A stretch of DNA of 64,000 nucleotides, taken from positions 1 to 64,000 of the forward strand of contig CACWNR010000002.1 of assembly GCA_902762355.1 (NCBI GenBank), given 5' to 3'. Made by a program: the position numbers and the translations under genes. How positions within the stretch are numbered: position 1 is the stretch's first letter; every line of letters begins with the position of its first letter. Below the pieces are notes generated by a model. That model was not told the DNA's origin, searched no databases, and worked only from the letters and a program-made list of their open reading frames with translations. Below, in pieces: positions 26,489-36,731 of this stretch. Source of the DNA: an uncultured Bacteroidales bacterium (GTDB lineage Bacteria > Bacteroidota > Bacteroidia > Bacteroidales > Paludibacteraceae).

Positions 26489-27523
26489 ATGTATCCACAA
26501 CAGATAATTGATGCATTACGCCACGTACGTTACCCGGGAACGGGCAAAGATCTGGTAGAGAGTGGCATGTTAGAGGACGATATCCGCATCTCAGGTTTTG
26601 AGGTCTCCTTCTCGCTCATCTTCCCCAAGGATAACGATCCGTTCATGAAATCGGTGCTCAAAGCAACCGAGGTGGCTCTGCAGACCTATGCCGATCCGAA
26701 TATAGCGGCGAATATCCATACGAAGTTCAAAGTTGAAAATCAAAAACCCAAGACCGAAAGCCCGAAGATCAACGCCAAACATATCATCGCTATTCACAGC
26801 GGTAAAGGCGGTGTGGGTAAATCGACCGTGACGGCAAACTTAGCAGTTGCTTTGGCGCAGAAAGGATACCGCGTAGGGCTGTTGGACGCGGATATTCACG
26901 GGCCTTCGATGCCGAAGATGTTCGCCACCGAAGAGTGCCGACCTTTCTCCGTTGAGATAGAAGGAAGAACGCTCATTGAGCCTATCGAGCAATACGGAGT
27001 AAAGATGCTATCGATCGGTTTCTTCGTCAATCCCGAACAAGCCGTTATCTGGCGCGGAGGTATGGCATCGAACGCCATCAAACAGCTGATCGAAGATGCC
27101 CATTGGGGCGAGTTGGATTATTTCCTAATCGATCTGCCGCCGGGAACAAGCGATATCCATTTAACTTTGATCAATGAATTGCACCTTACAGGTGTCATCG
27201 TTGTCACCACACCTCAACCGGTTGCCTTAGTCGATGCACGCAAGGGTGTGGAGATGTTCCGCAACGAGAAAGTAAACGTAGAAATCCTCGGTCTCATCGA
27301 GAATATGGCATGGTTCACTCCGGCAGAACTACCGAATAACAAATACTATATCTTCGGCAAAGACGGAGGTAAAAAACTCGCCGAAGAACTGAATATTCCT
27401 TTACTCGGTCAAATCCCGCTTGTGCAATCCATCCGTGAGGGTGGAGACGAGGGAACTCCAATCGTATTACAAGCCGGCCATCCGGCTGCAAATTTCTTCG
27501 ATTCCATCGTAGAAAAACTATGA
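26489..27523 (+). CDS. mrp: Mrp/ApbC P-loop ATPase (Fe-S cluster carrier)
   Basis: 344 aa from ATG 26489. Residues 1 to about 80 form a MIP18/DUF59-like domain. The deviant Walker A GKGGVGKST lies at 105-113, and DLPPGTSD and VTTPQPVALVDARKG are typical of Mrp. Family members bind and deliver Fe-S clusters in the cytoplasm. The usual CxxC after the ENM motif is absent: it reads ENMAWFTPAELPNNKYY, a variant I associate with Bacteroidota Mrp from memory. A basic-polar linker (ENQKPKTESPK) joins the two domains. The stop overlaps the MATE gene start by 4 nt. Confidence 0.92.
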   Translation: MYPQQIIDALRHVRYPGTGKDLVESGMLEDDIRISGFEVSFSLIFPKDNDPFMKSVLKATEVALQTYADPNIAANIHTKFKVENQKPKTESPKINAKHIIAIHSGKGGVGKSTVTANLAVALAQKGYRVGLLDADIHGPSMPKMFATEECRPFSVEIEGRTLIEPIEQYGVKMLSIGFFVNPEQAVIWRGGMASNAIKQLIEDAHWGELDYFLIDLPPGTSDIHLTLINELHLTGVIVVTTPQPVALVDARKGVEMFRNEKVNVEILGLIENMAWFTPAELPNNKYYIFGKDGGKKLAEELNIPLLGQIPLVQSIREGGDEGTPIVLQAGHPAANFFDSIVEKL

Positions 27524-28863
27524 GTCGAACGACAGAATTAGGCATAGCGCCGGTACATAAACTGCTATTCAAATATGCGATGCCGGCGATCATAGCGATG
27601 ACCGCCACGTCGCTCTATAACATCGTCGACAGCATCTATATCGGTCATGGTTGTGGAGCGTTAGCGTTGGGCGCATTAACCGTTGCCAAGCCGTTCATGG
27701 ATATATGCGCTGCCTTCGGTAGTCTCGTCGGCGTGGGTGCCTCTTCGTTATTGGCCATCTATCTGGGAGAGAAAGATTACGATCGTGCCAACCGCGTGTT
27801 GGGTAACGTGATCGTGATGAACATCATCCTGTCCGCCCTCGTGATGGCGGTGGGATTGATTTGGTTAGACCCCATCTTGATGGCTTTCGGTGCGAGTGAA
27901 GCGACGCTCGGTTATGCGCACGATTACATGGAGATCATCCTCTACGGAAACATCCTGACGCATATCTATTTCGGCCTCAATGCCATGCTTCGTTCGGCCG
28001 GTCACCCGCGCTTCTCAATGGCAGCTACCATCGTAGCGGTGGTGGTTAATATCATTCTCGATCCATTGTTTATTTTCGGCATGGAGATGGGTGTTCGAGG
28101 CGCGGCTTTGGCAACCGTCATCAGTCAAGCTGTAGCGGTTGTTTGGCAGCTCACAAAATTCACCAACAAGAACGAATTAGTTCGATTTCATCGGGGAATT
28201 TGGCGACTTAACCCACATATCACATCGCGCGCCTTGGCTATCGGCATGTCGCCGTTCCTGTACAACATCGCGCATTGTTTCGTGGTCATCATCATCAACA
28301 ATCAGTTGAAAACGTTCGGCGGGGATTTGGCAATCGCTTCGTATGGGGTGATCAACCGTTTGACGTTCGTGTTCGCGATGATGGTGATGGGTTTGAACCA
28401 AGGTATGCAACCGATTGCCGGATATAACTACGGCGCGAAGCAATACGACCGTGTACTCAAATCCTTCTACCTCACTTGCGCATACGCCACAGGCGTGATG
28501 GGCATTGTGTTCTTCCTCGGCGAGTTCTGTCCGGTGATCGTAACGAAAATGTTCACCCACGATCCGGAGCTCATTGCGCAGACCATCAAGCCCATGCGTA
28601 TCATCTGCTCGTCTATGCTCATCATCGGATTCCAGATGGTAACAGGTAACCTCTTCACCTCTATCGGCAAGGCAGGCAAGGCTATATTCCTGAGTTTGAC
28701 CCGACAAGTAATCTATCTTATTCCGCTCACTTTACTGCTCCCGATGGCGTTCGTAGATCCTTTGGACGGCGTATGGTGGTCTATTCCTATCAGCGATACG
28801 CTTTCTGCTATTACAGCCGTTATTGTACTCCTTTCCGCCCGCAAAAGTTTACAAATATCATAA
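27520..28863 (+). CDS. MATE-family efflux transporter
   Basis: 447 aa with about 12 hydrophobic segments in two similar halves. MATE-typical stretches include [20 protein letters not shown] near the N-terminus and [20 protein letters not shown] in the second half. It should expel cationic drugs or metabolites in exchange for Na+ or H+ across the inner membrane; substrate unknown. It is co-transcribed with mrp (ATGA overlap at 27520). There is no terminator-like hairpin before the pot promoter. Confidence 0.93.
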   Translation: MSRTTELGIAPVHKLLFKYAMPAIIAMTATSLYNIVDSIYIGHGCGALALGALTVAKPFMDICAAFGSLVGVGASSLLAIYLGEKDYDRANRVLGNVIVMNIILSALVMAVGLIWLDPILMAFGASEATLGYAHDYMEIILYGNILTHIYFGLNAMLRSAGHPRFSMAATIVAVVVNIILDPLFIFGMEMGVRGAALATVISQAVAVVWQLTKFTNKNELVRFHRGIWRLNPHITSRALAIGMSPFLYNIAHCFVVIIINNQLKTFGGDLAIASYGVINRLTFVFAMMVMGLNQGMQPIAGYNYGAKQYDRVLKSFYLTCAYATGVMGIVFFLGEFCPVIVTKMFTHDPELIAQTIKPMRIICSSMLIIGFQMVTGNLFTSIGKAGKAIFLSLTRQVIYLIPLTLLLPMAFVDPLDGVWWSIPISDTLSAITAVIVLLSARKSLQIS

Positions 28864-28878
28864 AAAAACGCGAAAAAA

Positions 28879-28910
28879 TTTGCGTAATTCAATTATTTGT
28901 AGTACTTTTG
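28879..28910 (+). promoter_or_regulatory. Promoter of the pot operon
   Basis: TTTG at 28879-28882, a 20-bp spacer, and TACTTTTG at 28903-28910. The predicted start is upstream of ATG 28955, which excludes the longer potA frame beginning at 28823. Confidence 0.7.
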
Positions 28911-28954
28911 CGCCGTATTTTGCGCGAGTATGCGCGTGTATTGTATGGAAAGAA

Positions 28955-30424
28955 ATGGCAAAATCGGATTTTATTATTGAGGTCAACCATGTTTCGAAGC
29001 AGTTCGAGGATGGTAAGTTTGCATTGAATGACGTAAGTCTTCAAGTGAAGAAAGGCGAGTTCGTCACAATCTTAGGCCCTTCGGGCTGCGGCAAAACAAC
29101 ATTACTGCGTTGTATCGCCGGTTTTCAAGTTGCTTCATCGGGAGATATCCTGCTTAAAGGAGAAGATGTCACGAAGACACCGCCTTATAAGCGTCCCGTC
29201 AACACCGTATTCCAGAAATACGCTCTGTTCCCCCATCTAAACGTATTCAACAACGTCGCTTTCGGTCTTAAACTGAAAAAAGAAGACCCGGAGACCATCA
29301 AGAAAAAAGTGCGTCAGGCACTGAAGATGGCCAACCTCACGGGTTATGAAGAGCGCAAAGTGGACACCCTCTCCGGTGGCCAACAACAACGTGTTGCTAT
29401 CGCGCGCGCGATTGTGAACAAACCCGAAGTGTTGCTGCTCGATGAGCCGTTGAGTGCATTGGATCTGAAGATGCGCCACGATATGCAGATCGAGTTGAAG
29501 GAACTGCACGAGAAACTGGGCATCACCTTCATCTATGTCACCCACGATCAGGAAGAGGCGTTGACGCTCTCCGACCGCGTGGTGGTAATGAGCGAAGGAA
29601 AGATCCAGCAGATCGGTACACCTACCGATATCTATAACGAACCGCAAAACTGCTTTGTGGCCGATTTCATCGGAGAAAGTAACATCCTTTCCGGTACGAT
29701 GATTCGCGATAAGCGCGTAGAGTTCTGCGGTCAGGAATTCGATTGTATCGACACCGGATTCGGCGAGAACAACCCCGTCGATGTAGTCATTCGTCCCGAA
29801 GATATCTATGTTTGGCGCAAGGAGGATGAGAAACGCGGTAAGGTGGTGGCCAACGAGGACGACGATGCCGAAGACCGTGTGCCGAAGGGCAAGTTCACCA
29901 AGTGGTACGGCGAGGTACAGAGTTGTATCTTCAAGGGCGTACACTACGAGATGCGTGTGCTCACGCCGGATAACTACGAGTTCCTCATTCAGGATTATCA
30001 CGAATACTTACCAGGCACGGAGATCGGAATGCTCGTCAAGCCCGAAGATATACAAATCATGAAGAAAGAGCACTATATCTACAATTATTTCGAAGGCGAG
30101 GTGCTCAAGAACGGCAAGGTATGGTTCCTCGATGCCGAATGGGAAGTGGAGGAGAAACAACTCGAAGGATTCGAGCCCGGCGAGAAGGTGCAGGTGCGCG
30201 TTAAGTTCCGCGACATCGACCTGCAGGACTACGAAGAAGAAGGCACACTCTCCGGAGAAGTGCATTTCATCCTCTATAAGGGTAATCACTACCATCTGAC
30301 CATCCGTACGGACGAAGGCCACGACCTGTTTGTCAATACGAATGATGTATGGGATGACGGTGACCGCGTAGGTATTGTGATTCCGAAGAACAAGATCAAG
30401 ATCGACAAGTGGGGAAATGAATAA
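28955..30424 (+). CDS. potA: Spermidine/putrescine ABC transporter ATP-binding protein
   Basis: 489 aa from ATG 28955. Walker [10 protein letters not shown] (41-49), ABC signature LSGGQQQR, Walker [12 protein letters not shown] and H-loop VTHDQEEA are all intact. The C-terminal part is longer than in E. coli PotA (about 378 aa) and appears to hold a duplicated TOBE-like region (the stretches ending [10 protein letters not shown] and [10 protein letters not shown], then a further domain to the end). The extra domain may be regulatory. It energises polyamine import at the inner membrane. It overlaps potB by 8 nt. Confidence 0.95.
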   Translation: MAKSDFIIEVNHVSKQFEDGKFALNDVSLQVKKGEFVTILGPSGCGKTTLLRCIAGFQVASSGDILLKGEDVTKTPPYKRPVNTVFQKYALFPHLNVFNNVAFGLKLKKEDPETIKKKVRQALKMANLTGYEERKVDTLSGGQQQRVAIARAIVNKPEVLLLDEPLSALDLKMRHDMQIELKELHEKLGITFIYVTHDQEEALTLSDRVVVMSEGKIQQIGTPTDIYNEPQNCFVADFIGESNILSGTMIRDKRVEFCGQEFDCIDTGFGENNPVDVVIRPEDIYVWRKEDEKRGKVVANEDDDAEDRVPKGKFTKWYGEVQSCIFKGVHYEMRVLTPDNYEFLIQDYHEYLPGTEIGMLVKPEDIQIMKKEHYIYNYFEGEVLKNGKVWFLDAEWEVEEKQLEGFEPGEKVQVRVKFRDIDLQDYEEEGTLSGEVHFILYKGNHYHLTIRTDEGHDLFVNTNDVWDDGDRVGIVIPKNKIKIDKWGNE

Positions 30425-31211
30425 GGTTGTTCAGATATTCTCTTCGCGCCGCACGTGGGCGTGGCCGTACATCGCGTTCATGGCAATGTTCGTCGTGTTG
30501 CCGCTGATCTTGGTCGGTTTTTATGCCTTCACGGATATCAACGGAGACTTTACGTTACGTAATTTTGCGAAGTTCTTCACGCATAGCGAAGCTATTCAAA
30601 CATTTCTCTACTCGCTTATGATAGCGGTGTTCAATACCGCAATCTGCCTGCTGATCGGTTATCCGGCGGCCTATATCATGGCGCAGGAGGACTTCAAGAC
30701 TCCCAAAGTGATGGCGATGCTGTTCATTCTGCCGATGTGGATCAATTTCTTGCTGCGTACAGTAGCTACGGTAGAGTTGTTCAACATGTGCGGACTGCCT
30801 TTAGGTGAAGGTGCCTTGCTTTTCGGTTTGTGCTACGACTACTTGCCGTTCATGATCTACCCGATCTATAACACGCTCCAGAAGATGGACAACTCGCTTG
30901 TAGAGGCCGCGCAAGACTTAGGAGCCAACCGCTGGACATGTTTCTGGAAAGTGATCGTTCCGCTGTCAATGCCGGGCGTGTATAGCGGTATCGTGATGGT
31001 GTTTATGCCGACGGTTAGTACGTTTGCCATTGCCGAACTGCTCACGCATAACAACATCAAGTTGTTCGGTAGCCTTATTCAGGACTATATCACCACCACG
31101 GATCTGCTCAACTATGGTGCAGTGCTGTCGTTGGTATTGTTGATCATCATCGCTCTGACGTCGTTCTTCGGCGACCATGACGATAAAGAGGAAGGAGGGG
31201 GACTCGTATGA
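30417..31211 (+). CDS. potB: Spermidine/putrescine ABC transporter permease
   Basis: 264 aa with six predicted membrane segments and the EAA loop ([27 protein letters not shown]) that contacts PotA. Length matches the family. The acidic C-terminus ([10 protein letters not shown]) carries the AAGGAGG ribosome-binding site for potC. It overlaps potA by 8 nt and potC by 4 nt. Confidence 0.95.
   Translation: MNKVVQIFSSRRTWAWPYIAFMAMFVVLPLILVGFYAFTDINGDFTLRNFAKFFTHSEAIQTFLYSLMIAVFNTAICLLIGYPAAYIMAQEDFKTPKVMAMLFILPMWINFLLRTVATVELFNMCGLPLGEGALLFGLCYDYLPFMIYPIYNTLQKMDNSLVEAAQDLGANRWTCFWKVIVPLSMPGVYSGIVMVFMPTVSTFAIAELLTHNNIKLFGSLIQDYITTTDLLNYGAVLSLVLLIIIALTSFFGDHDDKEEGGGLV
31193..31199 (+). promoter_or_regulatory. 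Shine-Dalgarno site before potC
   Basis: AAGGAGG lies inside the end of potB, 8 nt before ATG 31208. It supports use of this start and so of the long N-terminal domain of PotC. Confidence 0.5.
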
Positions 31212-32545
31212 AACGAGTATTGGTAATTTGTCATTTGACATTGGTGATTTGCCTCAGCGCTTTTGCGCAGTCCAATCTGACGTACGAACTTCACGTAGGT
31301 ACGACGGGAGAGAATGCATTATTGGCAGATTTCCCGGAGAGCTACGCGGGTGAGAAGATTAATATAAAGGTAAACGTGGAGAGTTTAACGTTTAGTGAAC
31401 TCGACTTCATTTTCTCCAATACCCAACACCCTATATCCAATCTCCAATCCTATGATTCGATATACAGTTATACCGATGAAATCGGGACTTTTTGGACTAT
31501 TTGGCGCAGTAACAAGGAAATCAAGAACCGTGGCCAACGCGTGCGCGTCCAGAACGCCTATAAGACCTTTGAGGAATACGTACGTACCAACACGGCTGTA
31601 GCCAAACGCAGTACGGGTTGGATCTGGTTCGTGTTCGCCGGTCTGCTTCTTATCGCCGGCATCGTCTATGCTTGCGTGATCATCTATCAACGCCGTCAAG
31701 AGAAACATCTCACGGCTGTAGAGCAAGAGACTCTGCGTCGTAAACGCATGGGATTGCGCCGGCACTACGGTTCGCAACTCTACTTATGGCTCTTGTTGCT
31801 TGTGCTCTACGCACCAATCGCTCTGATTGCCGTGTTCTCGTTCACAAAGAGTAAGATCCTCGGTAACTGGACTGGTTTCTCCTTCGATCTATACGTCAAT
31901 CTCTTTACCGGCAAGGCCGATGCGGGACTCAATAGCGCGATCTGGTACACGGTGGTCATTGCGTTGATTGCGGCGGTGGTTTCCACGATCCTCGGTACGC
32001 TGGCAGCAATTGGCATTTATAACATGCGGGCACGCCAACGAAAGATGGTCAGCCTGCTCAATTCTGTGCCGATGATCAACCCGGATATCATCACGGGTAT
32101 ATCGCTCTTCCTGCTCTTTGTAGCACTGGGTTTCAGCCAAGGCTTGGCAACGGTCTGTATCGCCCATGTGGTGTTCTGTACGCCGTACGTGGTGTTGAGT
32201 GTGCTGCCTCGCCTCAGCCGAATGAACCCGAACACCTACGAGGCGGCACTCGATCTGGGAGCTACACCGGCGCAAGCACTACGTATGGTGATGCTGCCGG
32301 AGTTATGGCCGGGTATGCTGAGCGGTTTCGTTTTGGCGCTGACCCTCTCTGTCGATGACTTCGGCGTGACGTTCTTTACCAAGGGGAGCGGTGGACTCGA
32401 GACGTTGAGTACCTTTATCTATTCGGACGCGCGCAAAGGCGGTTTGACGCCGGAGTTACGTCCGTTATTCACGATCATCCTGCTCGTGATGCTCGCTGTA
32501 TTGATATATATTAATTTCCATAATAAAAAACAAGAAGAGAAATGA
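31208..32545 (+). CDS. potC: Spermidine/putrescine permease PotC with an extra N-terminal extracytoplasmic domain
   Basis: 445 aa. Residues about 181-445 are a standard PotC permease with an EAA loop (YEAALDLGATPAQALRMVMLPELWPG). Ahead of it are a signal-like segment (1-20), about 115 residues of soluble sequence with beta character, and an added membrane segment (about 138-160, WIWFVFAGLLLIAG...). E. coli PotC is about 264 aa, equal to the part from M181 (ATG 31748). The extension could help dock the lipoprotein PotD or sense substrate. It contains two simple-repeat insertions (31220-31252 and 31416-31453). It overlaps potB and potD by 4 nt each. Confidence 0.9.
   Translation: MKRVLVICHLTLVICLSAFAQSNLTYELHVGTTGENALLADFPESYAGEKINIKVNVESLTFSELDFIFSNTQHPISNLQSYDSIYSYTDEIGTFWTIWRSNKEIKNRGQRVRVQNAYKTFEEYVRTNTAVAKRSTGWIWFVFAGLLLIAGIVYACVIIYQRRQEKHLTAVEQETLRRKRMGLRRHYGSQLYLWLLLLVLYAPIALIAVFSFTKSKILGNWTGFSFDLYVNLFTGKADAGLNSAIWYTVVIALIAAVVSTILGTLAAIGIYNMRARQRKMVSLLNSVPMINPDIITGISLFLLFVALGFSQGLATVCIAHVVFCTPYVVLSVLPRLSRMNPNTYEAALDLGATPAQALRMVMLPELWPGMLSGFVLALTLSVDDFGVTFFTKGSGGLETLSTFIYSDARKGGLTPELRPLFTIILLVMLAVLIYINFHNKKQEEK
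31220..31252 (+). repeat. Simple interspersed repeat inside potC (TTTGTCATTTG family)
   Basis: The run TTGGTAATTTG-TCATTTGACATTGG-TGATTTGCC is built of degenerate 7-8 bp units and encodes VICHLTLVIC in the signal-like segment. Confidence 0.5.
31416..31453 (+). repeat. Simple interspersed repeat inside potC (CCCTATATCCAATC family)
   Basis: A degenerate CCAATA/CCAACA/CCAATC/CCAATC run encodes NTQHPISNLQ. It is a low-complexity insert within an otherwise ordinary coding region. Confidence 0.5.
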
Positions 32546-33786
32546 AAAAAATCTTTGTATCGGTATTGGCAATCGTTGCCATCGTATTGAGTTCTTGCGG
32601 TCGCGTTGACCGTGCACATCAACTCAAAGTGTTGAACTGGGCGGACTACATCGATGAGGACGTCAAGGAGAACTTCGAGCAGTGGTATTTCGAGCAGACA
32701 GGCGAGAAAGTACAACTGGTGTATGAGACCTTCGACATCAACGAGACCGCACTGACCAAGATCGAAGTGGGTCACGAGGACTACGACGTGTTCTGTCCGT
32801 CGGAGTACATCATCGAGCGCATGTTGAAAAAAGATCTGTTGATTCCGATTCAGAAAGAACTGATTCCGGACAGCATCTATTATTTCGATAACATCTCGCC
32901 GTTCGTACTCAATAAGTTCCAGCAGATGGCTCCGAATCCGGATGTACAGGTGAGCGACTACACCTGCGGTTATATGTGGGGAACGACCGGATTTATCTAC
33001 AACCCGCAGTTCGTTAACCGTGAGGATCTCCGTTCGTGGGGTGCTATTCTTGACCCGAAGTTTGAGAATCGTATCCTGATGAAAGATGCGTTCCGCGATG
33101 TCTATTCGGTACTCGTGCTCTATGCGTATCGCGATGAGTTGGCGAATGGTACGGTGACGCGCGATGAATTGGTTCGTAACATCACCAAAGAGCGTGTCAA
33201 TGCCGTAAAGGACATCCTGCTTCGCGCTAAGAAACAGATCTGTGGTTGGGAAGTAGACTTCGGTAAGGAAGAGATGACCAAGGGCAAAGCATGGCTCAAC
33301 CTCAGTTGGTCGGGTGACGCTCAGTTCGCTATCGAAGAGGCTGCTGAGATGGACGTGATGCTCGATTATATCGTGCCGGAAGAGGGTTCGAACGTATGGT
33401 TTGACGGTTGGGTAATCCCGAAATACGCCAAGAACGTGAAGGCCGCTACCTATTTCATCGATTATATGTGCAAGGCCGAGAACGCACTGGCAAATATGGA
33501 CGAGATCGGTTATGTATCTTGCGCCGGAGGTCCGAAGGCTGCTGCTACGATCTTGGATGAGCAGAACGATGACGAGGAGTGGCCGGAGACCGTAGATGCA
33601 TCGTATTTCTTTGGCGATGAGCCGATTCAGGTTGAGGATGAGATCCTTGACCCGCACGCATTGCACCTCAACCCGGTTTACTATGCCGACAAGAGTATCA
33701 TCGACCGTTGTGCTTTGATGCATGACGCCGGCGACAGCCAGGAGATGTTGCTCGAGATGTGGAATGAAATCAAATTAGCACGATGA
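32542..33786 (+). CDS. potD: Polyamine-binding lipoprotein
   Basis: 414 aa. A lipoprotein signal with lipobox LSSC (C19) precedes a PotD-type substrate-binding fold: LNWADYIDEDV near the N-terminus, the hinge regions, and WFDGWVIPKYAKN. It delivers spermidine or putrescine to PotBC from the periplasmic side of the inner membrane. An acidic insert near 360-380 (DEQNDDEEWPE, EPIQVEDEI) is longer than in the E. coli protein. It overlaps potC and the TPR gene by 4 nt each. Confidence 0.95.
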   Translation: MKKIFVSVLAIVAIVLSSCGRVDRAHQLKVLNWADYIDEDVKENFEQWYFEQTGEKVQLVYETFDINETALTKIEVGHEDYDVFCPSEYIIERMLKKDLLIPIQKELIPDSIYYFDNISPFVLNKFQQMAPNPDVQVSDYTCGYMWGTTGFIYNPQFVNREDLRSWGAILDPKFENRILMKDAFRDVYSVLVLYAYRDELANGTVTRDELVRNITKERVNAVKDILLRAKKQICGWEVDFGKEEMTKGKAWLNLSWSGDAQFAIEEAAEMDVMLDYIVPEEGSNVWFDGWVIPKYAKNVKAATYFIDYMCKAENALANMDEIGYVSCAGGPKAAATILDEQNDDEEWPETVDASYFFGDEPIQVEDEILDPHALHLNPVYYADKSIIDRCALMHDAGDSQEMLLEMWNEIKLAR

Positions 33787-36731
33787 GAAAATCTATTCAA
33801 CTAGGCATCCTGGGACTCCTGGGTTTTCTAGGCCTCCTAGTTACCCCTCTCTCTGCACAAACGACGGAGATGGAGCAACGCTACAATGCCCTCGCCGAGC
33901 GTTTCGACGGGCGGGATAAGTTGTTGCAGCGCGACCTGAAGGCATACCTGCAGGCTTATCCATACACCACCTTCCTCGATGAAGTGCATTTCATGCAAGG
34001 TGTGCTGCAGGTGGAGAAAGGGCATTACAAGCAGGCACTGAAGATCTTGGAACCGATTGATATCCAAGCCCTGACACGTCCGCATCAGCAGGACTATGCT
34101 TTCTACCGCGGTTATGCCTACCTGATGCAGCAGGAGTTCCAACGCGCATCGATCTATTTCGGGATTCTCTCCAAAGAGACGAACCGTTATACGATTCGCG
34201 GAACGTATTACTATGCCTACTGCATGTACAAACAGGAGAAATACGACAAGGCTTTGCCGGCTCTGAAGAAGTTGGAGAACGAACCCACTTACGCCAAGAC
34301 TGTTCCGTACTATATCGTGCAGATTGAGTATGCGAACAATAACTACGAAGAAGTGGAGGCTCGTGCCAACACCTTGCTTCGCGAGCATCCGGAAAGCCTT
34401 AATAACGGCGAGTTGCATCGTATCCTCGGAGAGATATCCTACAACAAGCAGGACTATGCGCAGGCAGAGGAGCACTTGAGCCAATATGCCAAACTGGCAA
34501 CCGAGCAGCAAGAGGAGTTACTCCGCAATGACATGTATATGCTCGGTGTGGCGAACTACCGCTTAGCGCGCTATGAAGAGGCAGTCAAAGCCCTCAAACA
34601 GGTGAAGCAGGAGAACGACACGATCTCGGAAGCGGCTTGTCTGACGATGGGTAACGCCTATGTGCAACTCCAGCAACCGGAGCAAGCCAAACTCTCTTAC
34701 CAAGCCGCAGTTAACTACGGCCTCACGCCGGCTATCAAAGAAGAGGCGGCATACAACTACACGCTTTGCACCTATCAGAGTTCGAGCGCGTTGGGTGAGT
34801 CTGTGCGGGCGTTCAATGACTTCCTCCGTCAGTTCCCGGACTCCAAGTACGAGAACCGTATCTATCAGTTGCTCTCCGACGCCTTGATGCAGAGTAAGAA
34901 CTACGCAGCAGCGATTGCAACGTTGGACTCTATTCCGAATCCGTCGGCGAAAATGTTGCAGACCAAGCAATACCTGCGCTATCAACTCGGTGCGGATAAT
35001 TTCCTGCAAGGTAAGATGCAGCAATCGGCGGATTGGATGACAGAGGTGATTGCGCACAAAGCCGAATCGGATCAATACACGACAGAGGCGTATTACGTAC
35101 GCGCTGAAGCGTATTACCGGTTGCGTAACTACGTGGCATGTGAGCAAGACTTGAATGCGTTCTTTGCGCGCGCGAATGCCCGTCAATCGGAGAACTATTC
35201 GATAGCGCGGTACTTACAGGGTTATACCTGTTTCTCGCAAAACAAATACGATAAGGCACGTGAGGCGTTCTCTACCTATATCGATGCGGCATTGGCCACC
35301 GAACCGACCTATGCGGATGCATTGAACCGTATCGGCGATTGCTATTTCAATGCTCGCCAGTTCCCGCAAGCGATCACCTATTATACGCAAGTAGCTAAGT
35401 TACAGGCTTCGGGCGCCGATTATGCGCTCTTCCAACGCGGGTATGCACTCGGTTTGCAGCATAAGTACGATGAGAAGATCAGTGTACTGCGCGAACTCAT
35501 CACGCGTTACCCGAAATCCGATTATGCGGATGACGGTGTGTATGAGATAGCCCGTGCGCAGTTGCAACAGGACGATGAGCGCGGAGCCATCGTCACCTAT
35601 GAGAGTCTGCTCGCTACCTATCCGCACTCTTCGCTGGCACGCAAGGCTTCGCTCGAGTGCGCGATGCTCTACCGCAACCTGGGTCAGAACGACAATGCAA
35701 TCGCCGCTTATCGCCGTACGATAGAGAAATATCCGGCTACCGAAGAGGCATACACCGCTTTGGACGCGTTACAGACGCTGTACGTGGAAGCCGGTAATGT
35801 CAATGACTATCTGGCTTATACGAAGAACCTCGCGAAGATCAATATGAATGTCTCCACGCAGGAGGATTCGCTGCTCTACGCCGCAGCAGAGATGCAGTAC
35901 ATGCAGGCCGCATACCAGAAAGCGACCGTCTCGCTCTCCAATTACATCACGCAGTACTGCGCAGGCGGACGTTATTGCACTACCGCGCGTTACTACCTTG
36001 CCGATTCGTATTACCGTCTCGGTCAGAACAAAGAAGCACTGGCGCAGTACAGCATCCTCGCGGAGATGAACGCCAACCCGTATCAGGAGGAGGCAGCTAT
36101 CCGTGTGGCGGAGCTGTGCTACGACAAAGCGGATTACGCCTGCGCGCTGGATGCTTTCTACCGCATGCAGGCACTGGCTTCTACGCGCGAGAACACCACG
36201 ATTGCCCGTCTGGGTATCTTGCGTTGCTCGCAAGCACTCGGTCGTCATCAGGTGGCTATCGACATCGCCGATCAGATCCTTAACGACACACCGGTGAACG
36301 AAGAGACCAAGGCCGAAGCACGCTACGGTCGTGCGAAAGCATACGTGGCGCTCAAGCAGTGGAGCAAAGCGCAACCGGATCTGACAGCACTGGCTGCTGA
36401 AGTGCGTACCGCACAGGGTGCAGAAGCCAAATACCTGTTGGCGCAGAGTTATTTTGAGCTCAAGGACTATGAGGCTGCCGAAGCACAGGTGATGGAGTTC
36501 ACTCAGATGAATACCCAGCAGCAGTACTGGCTCGCACGGGCACTGATCCTGTTGAGCGACATCAACCGCGAGCGCGGCGAGCTGTTCCAAGCGCGTCAGT
36601 ACCTACTCGTGCTGCAGCAGAACTACACCGGTCATAGCGACGACATCGCTGAACTCATCAGCGCGCGAATCGCCCGACTCGACGAATTGGAGAAACCCGT
36701 AGAAAAGGAGGAAAAAGATGATGAAGAATAA
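33783..36731 (+). CDS. Secreted tetratricopeptide-repeat protein
   Basis: 982 aa with a signal peptide (residues 1-25, PLSA/Q) followed by TPR repeats over nearly the whole length (YRGYAYLMQQEFQRASIYF, LGEISYNKQDYAQAEEHL and similar), ending in a basic-acidic tail. TPR proteins form scaffolds; with a signal peptide and a downstream outer-membrane barrel overlapping by 14 nt, it is likely a periplasmic member of an envelope complex. Such a TPR/barrel pair is known from Bacteroidota operons without an assigned function, as far as I recall. It overlaps potD by 4 nt, so it belongs to the pot operon. The signal peptide is encoded by a simple repeat (33801-33840). Confidence 0.88.
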   Translation: MRKSIQLGILGLLGFLGLLVTPLSAQTTEMEQRYNALAERFDGRDKLLQRDLKAYLQAYPYTTFLDEVHFMQGVLQVEKGHYKQALKILEPIDIQALTRPHQQDYAFYRGYAYLMQQEFQRASIYFGILSKETNRYTIRGTYYYAYCMYKQEKYDKALPALKKLENEPTYAKTVPYYIVQIEYANNNYEEVEARANTLLREHPESLNNGELHRILGEISYNKQDYAQAEEHLSQYAKLATEQQEELLRNDMYMLGVANYRLARYEEAVKALKQVKQENDTISEAACLTMGNAYVQLQQPEQAKLSYQAAVNYGLTPAIKEEAAYNYTLCTYQSSSALGESVRAFNDFLRQFPDSKYENRIYQLLSDALMQSKNYAAAIATLDSIPNPSAKMLQTKQYLRYQLGADNFLQGKMQQSADWMTEVIAHKAESDQYTTEAYYVRAEAYYRLRNYVACEQDLNAFFARANARQSENYSIARYLQGYTCFSQNKYDKAREAFSTYIDAALATEPTYADALNRIGDCYFNARQFPQAITYYTQVAKLQASGADYALFQRGYALGLQHKYDEKISVLRELITRYPKSDYADDGVYEIARAQLQQDDERGAIVTYESLLATYPHSSLARKASLECAMLYRNLGQNDNAIAAYRRTIEKYPATEEAYTALDALQTLYVEAGNVNDYLAYTKNLAKINMNVSTQEDSLLYAAAEMQYMQAAYQKATVSLSNYITQYCAGGRYCTTARYYLADSYYRLGQNKEALAQYSILAEMNANPYQEEAAIRVAELCYDKADYACALDAFYRMQALASTRENTTIARLGILRCSQALGRHQVAIDIADQILNDTPVNEETKAEARYGRAKAYVALKQWSKAQPDLTALAAEVRTAQGAEAKYLLAQSYFELKDYEAAEAQVMEFTQMNTQQQYWLARALILLSDINRERGELFQARQYLLVLQQNYTGHSDDIAELISARIARLDELEKPVEKEEKDDEE
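33801..33840 (+). repeat. CTAGG/CCTGGG interspersed repeat in the TPR signal peptide
   Basis: Degenerate CTAGGC-ATCCTGGGA-CTCCTGGG units encode LGILGLLGFLGLL. The same family occurs at 36738-36778 in the next gene's signal peptide. Confidence 0.6.
36705..36711 (+). promoter_or_regulatory. Shine-Dalgarno site before the barrel gene
   Basis: AAGGAGG lies inside the end of the TPR gene, 6 nt before ATG 36718 (a second ATG follows at 36721). Confidence 0.5.

Noticed and set aside
28823..28954. Longer potA start at 28823
   Set aside because: It would overlap the MATE gene and begin upstream of the consensus promoter at 28879-28910; ATG 28955 gives a normal ABC N-terminus.
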